64,000 nucleotides of DNA from Vicia villosa (Eukaryota > Streptophyta > Magnoliopsida > Fabales > Fabaceae), in NCBI RefSeq assembly GCF_029867415.1, contig NW_026705313.1:744001-808000 (forward strand), given 5' to 3'. Positions 54,710-64,000 of the stretch are shown piece by piece. The translations under genes were made by a program, and so were the position numbers. A model generated the notes under the pieces. That model did not search any database, was not told the DNA's origin, and saw only the letters and a program-made list of their open reading frames with translations. The number at the start of each line of letters is the position of its first letter. The stretch's first letter is position 1.

Positions 54710-57700
54710 TGTCGCACGCTCGCGAAAAATGAACAGAGTCGCCACCAATATATTTATCCCATAAGGGAAAGGAATATCAGACAACCTGGCAAAGGATAAG
54801 AACGAGGTCTTGCGACCAGAGAATCAAGGTACGGGAGTCGGTTACGCGAGGGGAAGGTGCTAGCACCCCTCACGCCCATCGTACTCGATGGTATCCACCT
54901 ATGTTTGTTTCTATCTAAAGGGTGTATACTATGTCTATGTCTAAATGCAAAATGAATGCAAAATGTAGGGAAAATAAAAGTTGTACTCGCACGGGCCCTA
55001 CCCCGCTGCCTACGTATCCTTTTCAGGAATCAGAGTTACCGTAGCTCGGCTCACGATTTTCTGTTTGTTTTTGTGTTTTTTAGTTGGGCGGAGTCAACGT
55101 TCACGTTCTTGCATAAGGGAAGACCTACGATGCGTACGAACGGAAATGACATTGCCCTTAGGTGCCAACGAGGCAAAAGGAAAAGAAATGATTGGTTTGT
55201 GTCTTTTAGGATAGATGAGTGGTGAACAGTTCCCAATACCGGGCCACTCACCACTTTCTCTACTTTGCTTTAGTCTGAACCATTGTTAGGTGTTTTAAAG
55301 TGTTTTTGGTTGTGTATTTTTTAAGGGGAATTTACTTCACGATTCGAATCACATAAAATGTATAATGATCGAGAAGCAGATTAGGGAATGAATCCCACTC
55401 ACTTCCATCCCATTACGTAATGTTTGAGAAACAGATTAGAGAATGAATCTCACTCATTTCTCTCCCATTAATTAATGTTTGAGAAACAGATTAGGGAATG
55501 AATCCCACTCGTTTCTCTCCCATTAAGTAGTGACCGAGAAACGGATTAGGGAATGGATCCCACTCGCTTCTATGTCACTAAGTGATTGAGAAATAGATTA
55601 GGGAATGAATCCCACTCATTTCTCTATCACTTGCTTAATGTGATTCGCATCTTCCTTTTATTAATGTTTTAAAGAGTTGAAAAAGAAAAAGAATGCAAAA
55701 GGGAACTAGATCTAACATTCTAATCTACGTTATTCTAATCCACAAATGGCCCTAAGGTCGAGGGTAACTATCCTATCTCAATTCCTCTTAACAGAGAAGG
55801 AAGAGTCCAAGGGAACATGGCAAGCAATAGATAAGCAACATCAAAATCAAAGTAAGAAATGAGAGGCTAAGCATGGAAATAAGAGAAAGAAGCTCCAAGT
55901 CAGTAGCAAAACATGGGATTGAACGTCCCAAATCAAATACAAAAGCACCACGGTACCCTACAAAAATATCCACAAGAAGTCGTCAAAGCATCGCATGCAT
56001 CGTTACTTACCAATTAGCGGACAAACCTCAATTAATCAAAGCAAAAACAAGTGAACACATGAGCTAGGCTTGAAGTCAGTAGCAAACTCATTCATTTAGT
56101 TCTAATACCCTATGTTAATCTATATTAGTCAATTAGCATGAAACAATACAAAACTCTAACCAAAACTAGACAACACTAGGTTAATACTAGCTAAACGGTT
56201 TCAAACCGTGAATGAAGTTAGAAACATGCAATCAAATGGTACAAGTCAGTAGCAAATAGCCTATACTAGATGCCTAAACAATCACAAAGTCGTGCCAAGA
56301 AGTTCCGCACAAAATTACGGGTCATTTGTACAAGTTACGGTGCAATCGTCGACCAAAAACAAGTTATTTACATGTGATAAAGAAAAATCGAGCAAAATAG
56401 GAAAACATGATCTAAAATTTTCAATTCCAGGTTTTAGGACCTCTAAACATCCCTAATTATATGTACAAAAGGGAACCAACATTGTTGCATGAATGCATTT
56501 CAATTTGAGAGCACAAACGTCACAATTGTCTATTAGAAACGCATGTTAATCGAGTCAAACAACACTAACCAAATACCAATCAAAACAAAGAATTAGGGGT
56601 TCATTTTTTATATACAATATCATGGACTAGTCTACAGCAACCATACAAAAATTGGTGGTTAAATTCTGTTCCTAAAGTGTTAAACGAAATTAATTTGCGA
56701 AATCTATCAAAACCGAAAGAAACATGAACATACCAAAGTAAATGATTTATTGAAGATGGCAAAACAATTACTAAAAATATACAAAAAATATCACAATTAT
56801 GTACACACATAAAACTATCTAAAACATATTTTTACTTATTTTTTATTTCAATTAAAACTAGTTTATGAATTAAAAGTTAGTAGTGAAACCAAAATTGAAA
56901 TAAAAGAAAATTAGAGCAAGCAGGGGTGTATTAGCAAAAGGATTGAACTGAATTTTGGTTATCAGTGCATAGGCCCAAATTCAGGGGGGTGCAAATCCTA
57001 AAAGAGGCGCCTAAGGCCCAGCAGGGTCATTTTTGTCCAAGCTAGTGTCACATTATTTCATTTTTTTGTTTATGATGCAGCATGTTATTTATCAATGTGA
57101 CATAGCAACTTGATATCAATTGGTGCAAGGGAATTTAAGTGACTAAAGACAAAAATCCATACCTCAGCCAATCGGTACCTCACACGTCATTAACTAATCA
57201 AACAGTAAAAATGCAAAATGGCCACAAGTTTGGAATAATGACCACAGCATGGCTGCCACGTGGGCGCCTGAGTCAACATAAGAGGAGAAAGATGCGGCGG
57301 CCGGAGATGACTTCCGATCATCTTCTCCGGCGAGACCCTTGGCCGTCTCACACGAGATTTTCCAGAAACGCGCGGGACCGGTACCAATCGACTCGGATTC
57401 TTGCGCTGAGTCCAGATCCATCATTATTTTTCTCTAATTCTTTCTCTAACAGCATAACTGAACGCGTTTATAGAATCCTAATCTACCAAAACCTCATGAA
57501 AGCGAAAGATCTTCACACTGTCACCTTCCCTATGTTGTATGGAATTCAAATACGTGATTTAAACGAGCAAACACGCACCATAACGAGCAAACCAAATTCA
57601 ACCACAAAATCAAAGTTTCACACAGAATTTCATCAAGCTTACTAATTAATGCCTTATCAACCTATCTACACATGCTGAGGAGTTTAGAACACTTACTTGT

Positions 57701-59993
57701 CTGAATCTTGAATCTCAAAGAAGAAGAGAAGCTCAGTTCGGTTTGAATGCTTGCTCAAAGATCTTGACGTTTACGCCGAACCGGATTCCATGGATGATGA
57801 TAGCGATGATGATGCTGAAATGTTCTTGATTCCACGCTAAAGAGAGAACTCTACACTTCCTCTTGTTGTACGGATCCAGAAGATACCGGTGACAGGCTTA
57901 GATCCCCGACTCCAAATCTTGAGAAATAAGCTCAAGATGTCTGCAGCTTCGGTGGCGTGAGGATGTGCTTCAAGAAATTGATGACGAAGCCATGACGATG
58001 ATGATACTGATATTGCAGCGACGATGGAGAGAAGGATGTTGTTGGAGGCTCACGACGGTTGGAGGTTTATGGTGGTTGAAAGCTATGGTGAGGGTGCTTG
58101 TTGAAGGTGGGAGAGTTTTGTGGTGGTGTGTGGCGGTGGAAGAAGTTAGTTACAGATTTTGTAACAAACTTGTTGAAGGTGGAGAGAAGAGTGATGAGAG
58201 AGAACCGAGAGAATCTTTTTGAGAAAGTGAAGAAAGGAGAAAATGAAGTGTGTGTGTCAATTTGTGAAGAGGTTTTTATTTATATAGTGAGTGTACTTAG
58301 TAGGTTGTGGTGAGGATGAGTGTAGTGTAACTTTTCTCCCCCAAACTTAGGAAACAAGTATAGTGCATATGAGGGAAAAGTTTGCATGTCTTTTATATGT
58401 GCATGAGTTGCATGGCTATTTACGGAAAGGTAGTGAGCTGGTGCATGCTGCGAGTGTATGGCATAAATCTCGAGCCAATATTCTTTCCAAGATACCATCT
58501 TTGCTTGTGTATATCTCTCACCATGGTTCACCGACTGATTCACTCTTGGGGTCACTGTAAAGAGGACATGTAATGGTGTAGTAATGGTGTTGGAAGTGTC
58601 TTGAGATGAGCCATGTACATCACTTAAAACTGGGCCTGAAGATTGAGTACACAACTGCCTGAGAGCTGCGCGCGGTGACCTGGCTTGGCTTCACATTTGT
58701 GGCAGATACGCAACTTGGCCAGGAGGTGACTTTGAGTCTTTGTAGTTTGCTCGTCACACGTTCAAAATCAATGATCTTGAGTCCATTAGATAGAGGGCAT
58801 AGCAAAGGATGGTTTAGTATCAGGTTGGATTCACATAGAAGCTTATGGAGGGAGAAAATTGCACTTGAATCTGGCACACCGTGTGCTTGTGGAAATGCCC
58901 CACGCATGCAGCAAGTCAAGACTATGCCAGATGCATACCATTGGCTTTGTGAGACAGCGACTTTGGGCACTCATAATTGCTTCAATATCCACTCAAATGG
59001 CTCAATTCTGGTTTCAGTGGATGGAGAGGATGGCAAGGAAGAGATGCATACCAAGTTTGCATTCATAGCCTTTTTATAGAGCTCTAAAATCAACTTGAAA
59101 CTTGGCATGCCACATGTTTGATGAAATGTCAGGTCATGACCCAGCCCGTGACCTGAATTGTGACTTGGCTCAAATGACTTTTCAGCAACTTCGAACCACT
59201 TTATCTCTTCATACAAGCTTCAAATGAAAAAGTGTCCAACTACAAAGTTGTTCTCCTCCATGAGAGGAACAACTTTGATGTTGGACATTTCTCCAAAAAA
59301 TGTCATTTGCCACGTGTAATTCAGTGCTGAAGTGGACTGTTCATCAAGCTTTTAAGAGCCAAAAATTTTCTAAGTACAAAAATTTCCATTTTTAGCCATA
59401 TTTCCAAAAGTGGAAACTTTGACCAATTCTTCCTGATTTTATTATTCCTTTGACTTTTCTTGATTGACTTTCACAGACAGTCAATATTTGACAGTTGACC
59501 TTGACTTTGACCAAAAAGTCAACTTTCCTGTTTTTCCTGGTTATTGATGAAGTTCTTGATTAAAGCTTTTCCAGTCAAATTCAGTCAAATAAGCACCTCC
59601 ACATAGTCAATATGAAAGCTTCTCCCTCATAAAATCCCTTCCTGATTAAATGTTGACCAGAAAGTCAACTGGTCGACTTCGGTCAAAGAAACCCTGATTT
59701 AAGGAACCAGATGATTTGCAAGATTGTACCCTCTAATCAATGCCCTGTTTTGAAGCAAAGAGACACCCCAATCCAGGAGGACTTCAATGAACATAGAGCC
59801 ACATGATTATGCCTCAGTTTCCTTTATTTTCTGATCAGGCTCCCTTGTAATAGGGCTTTTTCTTGCTAGCCTTTGAATAGTACCAATGATATGAATGCAT
59901 GGATGCGAGTTATGACCTAAGTGATGTATGTACATGAATGCAAGGCCTAAGCCAGTTAGAAGTCAAGGGGTAGGACAAATTTGGGGTATGACA
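54710..59993 (-). repeat. 5' LTR of element 2
   Basis: This 5284-bp repeat matches 37358-42640 with about 17 substitutions and a 1-bp indel by eye. It carries the active-side promoter: the TATA box is at 58287-58275 on the - strand. The ~55-bp repeats are at 55364-55640 and the U3 hairpin at 59233-59287. Confidence 0.96.
58275..58287 (-). promoter_or_regulatory. TATA box of the element 2 5' LTR
   Basis: On the - strand it reads CTATATAAATAAA. It lies about 1.7 kb into the LTR and would drive transcription toward ORF1. The 3' LTR copy is at 40922-40934. Confidence 0.65.
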
Positions 59994-59998
59994 CAATG
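59994..59998. repeat. Target site duplication of element 2, right copy
   Basis: CAATG directly follows the LTR end and matches 37353-37357. Element 3 sequence resumes after it. Confidence 0.9.
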
Positions 59999-60123
59999 AA
60001 ACAAAATTCATGCTCATTTACATTCTCCGAGGTCCTGTTATTATCAACATTTTACCTTGAGATCTAAGTCCAACTTACTTGGCACATACCAAAGTAGATG
60101 TTCGTCTGCCTGTTTCTATTTCC
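59999..60123 (+). other. 3' untranslated region of element 3, resumed after the nested element
   Basis: This short stretch of non-coding element 3 DNA lies between the nested insertion and the hairpin array. No gene is seen. Confidence 0.6.
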
Positions 60124-61058
60124 GTCCAATGCTACTCTTGGATGTGTAAACTTTTCTCTCTGTCCAATGCTACTCTTGGACATGTCGTTTCTCACTTTTT
60201 ATCCAAAGCCACTATTGGATGTCACAATCCCCATTAACATGTTTCTCACCTCCTTCAAAGCTACTATTGAATGACGTTCATGTCTTTGAGCTGGAATAAC
60301 ATTCTTTTTGTCCAATGCCACTATTGGATGTTTATTGAGTTTGTTTTCCATCCATTGCCACTCTTGGATGGATACTCAGATTTTTCAAACAAGTTTCCTT
60401 TGTGTATTCAAAGCCACTATTGAATCTCTCTGGTTTCTTTTCGTCCAAAGCTACTATTGGATGACCCCAATATCTTCGAGCTTGGTTAACTTTCCTGTCA
60501 TCCAAAGCCACTCTTGGATGTTCTCAGGTTGTTTTCCTTTCCATTCAATGCCACTCCTGAATGGCTGCTCAAATTTCCAAATTGGTTTCCCTTTTGTTCA
60601 AAGCTACTGTTGAACGTCTCTGATGTATTTTCGGGTTCAGGTTTCCATTTTGCATTCAAAGCCACTATTGAATCTATTTGGTTTCCATTTTTGTCTAAAG
60701 CTACTATTGGATTGTTCCCGATGTTTTCCAGAGTTTGGATTCCTTTTGTTCAAAGCTACTATTGAACGTCTCTGTCATATTTTCGGGTTTGTAGGTCTCC
60801 TTTTGTATTCAAAGCCACTATTGAATCTTGTTGGTCTCCTTCCATCCAACGCAACTATTGGATGTCTCCGATGTTTCCTCAGAGTTTGGACTTTTTTTTC
60901 AGATTCATTCAATGCCACTCTTGAATGTCTCTGATGGTTGGTGTCGTCTAATGCCACTCTTAGACGTTTCAACCCAATATGTTTGTGTTCAAAAGTGCAT
61001 TCAATGCCACTTTTGAATATCTCTGTTGATTTTCGTCGTCTAATGCCACTCTTAGACG
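60124..61058 (+). repeat. Array of about 20 stem-loops with constant GCYACT loop and covarying stems
   Basis: Twenty copies are spaced 30-65 bp apart, each a 5-7-bp stem around an 8-base loop of the form (A/T)GCYACT(A/C). The stems include TGTCCAA/TTGGACA, ATCCAA/TTGGAT, ATTCAA/TTGAAT, GTTCAA/TTGAAC, CATTCA/TGAATG and CGTCTAA/TTAGACG. Non-Watson-Crick pairs, as at 60124 and near 60693, are G.U in the + (sense) strand. The spacers are T/C-rich. Open frames over the array are accidental. It lies between the nested element and the polypurine tract of element 3. Confidence 0.85.
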
Positions 61059-61272
61059 TTCTTACTACATTTATAACTTGGGTTTTATCCCCCCCCTTTC
61101 CAAGTATTGCTGGATATTTCTTGTCACCCTGACGGATAACCAGTAGTATCTTGTTTCCCCAGCCGCTCCTTTCATTCGAGTCTATCGCTCATTCCTTTTG
61201 TTCCCCCAGTGGCATTATATTCCCCTCTATTCCATAATCATACTTGATGCATCCATTAGCATCGCATTATAC
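61059..61272 (+). other. End of the element 3 internal region
   Basis: This is short non-coding DNA with C-rich stretches, between the hairpin array and the polypurine domain. Confidence 0.6.
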
Positions 61273-61406
61273 CTTAGGTTCAAAAATTGTGTGTTTTATA
61301 TTTAAGTCTCTTCAATTACGTCGAGCTGAGGATTTTAACCCTCACATCTCCGGATAGAAGAAACTTAAATAGGGGCATCTGTCATACCCCAATTTTTGAC
61401 CCTAAG
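61273..61406 (+). promoter_or_regulatory. Folded domain enclosing the polypurine tract (element 3)
   Basis: CTTAGGTTCAAAAATTG at 61273-61289 pairs at 16 of 17 positions with 61390-61406 in the LTR start. Between them TTTAAGTCTCTTC (61301-61313) pairs at 12 of 13 positions with 61357-61369, running into the polypurine tract. A GAGG/CCTC hairpin lies inside. Confidence 0.65.
61365..61379 (+). promoter_or_regulatory. Polypurine tract of element 3
   Basis: TTAAATAGGGGCATC directly precedes the 3' LTR. It is identical to that of element 1. Confidence 0.85.
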
Positions 61407-64000
61407 ATCATACATCATTTTCATTTCAATCATCAATCAAGATCACAATCTTGAGGTATCATTTTTCCTTTGAGGGGAATCATCAAGCACTTTTAGCTTT
61501 TTATTTGTTATACTAACCCAAATACCAAAAACATTGCTTTATTTCTTTGTAGGCTTTTGTTTTGTAGGTACCAAGCCAAGACATGCAATAAACAAGGCAT
61601 TTTTCACATTTTTGACTGATGAAATCGATTTCCCTACTGGGTAAATCGATTTCCCTGCAGCAATCTTCACCAAAATCACATTCTGGACAGCATGAAATCG
61701 ATTTCCCTCCTGGGTAAATCGATTTCCCTAGTGTATTTTGCGCCAAATTCTCTTCTGGAACAGAGTGAAATCGATTTCACTCCTGGGGAAATCAATTTCC
61801 TTAAGGCGAAATTCAAAAAATATAAGGAGGGAAGCTTGACATCATTTTGGCTCCTTTTTATTTGATCATTTTACCAATTTTCCACCTCATCAAAATTAAT
61901 CCCTTCATTAAACCCACTTAAACCTCATTTTACCATTTAAATACCACTTTAATCACCAATTAAACACAAGCTAATTACCAAATGCAAAAAGACCAAACTA
62001 CCACTACTCTTGCTCCAATTCTATAAATAGAGGCCACTACTCTCTCATTTCTCAAGCTTGGAGAGCCAAAAAATTGCTTGCAAATTCATTTCTCACCCTT
62101 TCCAAAACCCTCACCCAAAGTTCATTTTCATAAGATTAGTGAGATTCACATTTAATCTTGCTAATTTTGAACTAAGCCTCCTACATTTCACTCTTTTCTT
62201 TGTTTGATCATCTCCAAATTTGAAGGATCTACACACCTTGTGCTTGCTCTTGAAGCTACTCCAAAATCTTTGTTCAAGAAGTGGTAATTTGCTAGATCCA
62301 TGATGTAGATCTTTATTGCTTGTGTTCAATGCATCTTTGATGCTATATTGATGATATTTGCTGGTTTTGTGATGGAAATTTCGTGCTCAAGTTGATGTGT
62401 GATCATAAGGTGTTTGTATATTTGTTCAAATCAAGTTTCATGCCTTTAAATGCTGTTTTTGCTGAAATTTACATTGAGGAAATCGATTTCCTTAAGGCTG
62501 AAATCGATTTCTTGCTGAACGTAACTTTTTTTTTTGAAAACTGCACTATGGAAATCGATTTCCCCCTGCATGAAATCGATTTCCAGCAGGCAGAATGTGG
62601 TTTTTTGCCTTTTTTGTGATTGTTTTGGCTTCCTTCTTCCTACACTTCATTAATATCATTGAATCTAGGGTGTTGATAGGTTTGAAATGGCCTAATCCAC
62701 CAAAATGGATGAATGATATTAATGATAGTGTGAGTTGATTATCTTTTGTGTTTTCATTCTTATTTTCATCTTATTTTTCTTTTGATCGATGAAAGTCTTG
62801 ACATCTTGAGGATTCTATGGATTCTTGATGAAGACTAGATCAATTTGTTTTCATTCTTATCTTTTCATCTTATTTCCCTTTGATCGATGAAAGTCTTAAT
62901 ATCTTGAGAATTCTATGGATTCTTGATAAAGACTAGATCAATTTGTTTTCATTCTTATCTTTTTTCATCTTATTTTCTCTTGATCGATGAAAGTCTTGAT
63001 ATCTTGAGAATTCTATGGATTCTTGATAAAGGCTAGATCATTTCTTCTTCTCCTTCTTATTTCTTTTGATTGATGATCTTGATACATGGAGAGTTCTCCT
63101 ACATTTGTCCCGACTCGATAAAAGATCAAATATGGAAGAGAATTGTATGCGGTTGATTTATGACTTATGGAAATTTATCGTGTAGTCGCTATGATTTTAT
63201 CAAGCTTCTGATAAGTTTCCATTGACCTTAAATCCGAGTACATCATTCACTCACCATCGATCTTCATCACTAACTTTGATAACATACTTGACAAGTTTCA
63301 AGATGGTTATATTTAACATCTAACAACTAACTTTAATTTCCGCCATTTATTATACCGCTCTTTATATTTCTCGCTTTATCGCTTTATTTTGTCATTTCAT
63401 CATATTTACATTCCGCCATTTTCTCTTTGTCCATTTGGACGTTTATATTCCGCTATTTTTCTCTTTGTCCACTTGGACATATGTTTATGCTTCCGCTATT
63501 TTCCTTTTGTCCACTTGGACCATACTTTATTTTTATGCTAAAACACTAATAAACAACCAAAATCTAAAAAACACATAAGGCTCTCTTTGGACTATTGGTT
63601 ACTATCCCTAGCATTTTGGAGATTCGGACTTATGGACCTAGTGCCTCTGGACTCTTATTCTGTTATTACTCTGCTGTTATTCTGTCTGTCTAGCATTGGA
63701 TTGTTGTCTGTTTGTATGTGCAGGTATTTCCTTGAAAGCCTTTGATGGTTAATTCCAAGGCATTGAGATAAGGATTTTACCCGAAAACAGCCGTTATTCT
63801 GCCCGATTTTCGTCAGAATCTTAATGTGCTTAATGCAAAGTGGTGCTAAAATAATAAATACATCTGGATCCCCAAGTGATAATGTGTTGGTTTAGTATTG
63901 ATATTCCAAAGGAAATGAAATCTACCTTGACTCACAATGTCAAGTATTGGCTTCTTTTTTCGGTTAGACCGTTTCTTTCCTTAGCTTTTATTTTACGCAA
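61380..64000 (+). repeat. 3' LTR of element 3, cut by the window edge
   Basis: The first 2621 bp match 29534 onward, with about 28 differences by eye. It includes the TATA box (62021), the ATCGAT palindromes (one changed to AAATCAATTTCC near 61789), the hairpin at 62648-62724 and the ~98-bp repeats (62750-63045). The end is outside the window. Confidence 0.93.

Larger units (their letters stand above)
37358..59993 (-). mobile_element. Element 2: complete Ogre-like Ty3/gypsy retrotransposon nested in element 3
   Basis: On the - strand the order is 5' LTR (59993-54710), primer site, ORF1, gag-protease, intron, RT-RNaseH-RNaseH-integrase, 3' untranslated region, polypurine tract and 3' LTR (42640-37358). 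The total is 22,636 bp, within the size known for Ogre elements. The ends are TG...CA, with a perfect 5-bp duplication CAATG. The two LTRs differ at roughly 17 positions plus one 1-bp indel by eye, so the insertion is young. All three frames are open, so this copy may be autonomous. Confidence 0.96.
29534..64000 (+). mobile_element. Element 3: gag-only Ogre-like LTR element inserted in the satellite (runs off the window)
   Basis: The 5' LTR (29534-32894) starts TGTCATACCCC and ends in ACA. A primer site, an untranslated leader and an intact gag follow. The 3' LTR begins at 61380 and would end about 0.7 kb beyond the window. Element 2 (37358-59993) is nested inside. Without it the internal region is only about 5.8 kb, and protease, RT, RNase H and integrase are missing. 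It is therefore a non-autonomous element, comparable to the TR-GAG class known in plants. The two LTRs differ at about 28 sites over the 2.62 kb I could compare by eye. Confidence 0.9.

Noticed and set aside
60124..61058. CRISPR-like array of short repeats with spacers
   Set aside because: The repeats differ in their stem arms, the spacing is irregular, the spacers are T/C-rich and related, and this is plant retroelement DNA with no cas genes.

Overview
This window is repeat-dominated nuclear DNA from a flowering plant, most likely a legume. The evidence for a legume, probably of tribe Fabeae (pea, vetch, grass pea), is three very large Ty3/gypsy retroelements of the Tat/Ogre type. They show multi-kilobase LTRs starting TGTCATACCCC, an extra ORF1 before gag, a spliced intron between protease and reverse transcriptase, two RNase H domains, and an Arg-tRNA-like primer site. 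I see no host protein-coding gene, no rRNA gene and no ordinary tRNA gene. The species call is inference.

Layout from left to right. (1) 1-16594: the 3' part of an Ogre-like element on the + strand (element 1). It holds partial ORF1, a frameshifted gag, protease, a 352-bp intron, pol, a 3' untranslated region and a 3' LTR that stops short where it meets a satellite. (2) 16595-29533: a satellite array with a ~69-bp subunit organised as a 21-mer higher-order repeat of 1456-1457 bp. There are eight full copies and one partial copy. (3) 29534-64000: a second + strand element (element 3) inserted into the satellite. It has a 3.36-kb 5' LTR, a primer site, an intact gag and almost no pol, and its 3' LTR runs off the window. 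(4) 37358-59993: a complete 22.6-kb Ogre-like element on the - strand (element 2), nested in element 3. It has two 5.28-kb LTRs that are nearly identical, a CAATG target duplication, and open ORF1, gag-pro and pol frames.

The order of events can be read directly. The satellite was there first, then element 3 (about 1% LTR divergence by eye), then element 2 (about 0.3%). Element 2 looks potentially autonomous. Element 3 is a gag-only element that would need pol supplied by another element.

The most interesting signal is in the non-coding parts of the elements. All three carry arrays of short stem-loops between the last ORF and the polypurine tract, and some also within the LTR. Within an array the loop is constant, while the two stem arms change together. 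Where pairing is not Watson-Crick it is nearly always G.U in the sense RNA, which would be A.C on the other strand. This strand polarity argues for selection on RNA structure. A second structured domain encloses the polypurine tract: the first bases of the LTR are complementary to a segment about 100 nt upstream, and the pairing is kept in all three elements although the sequence differs.
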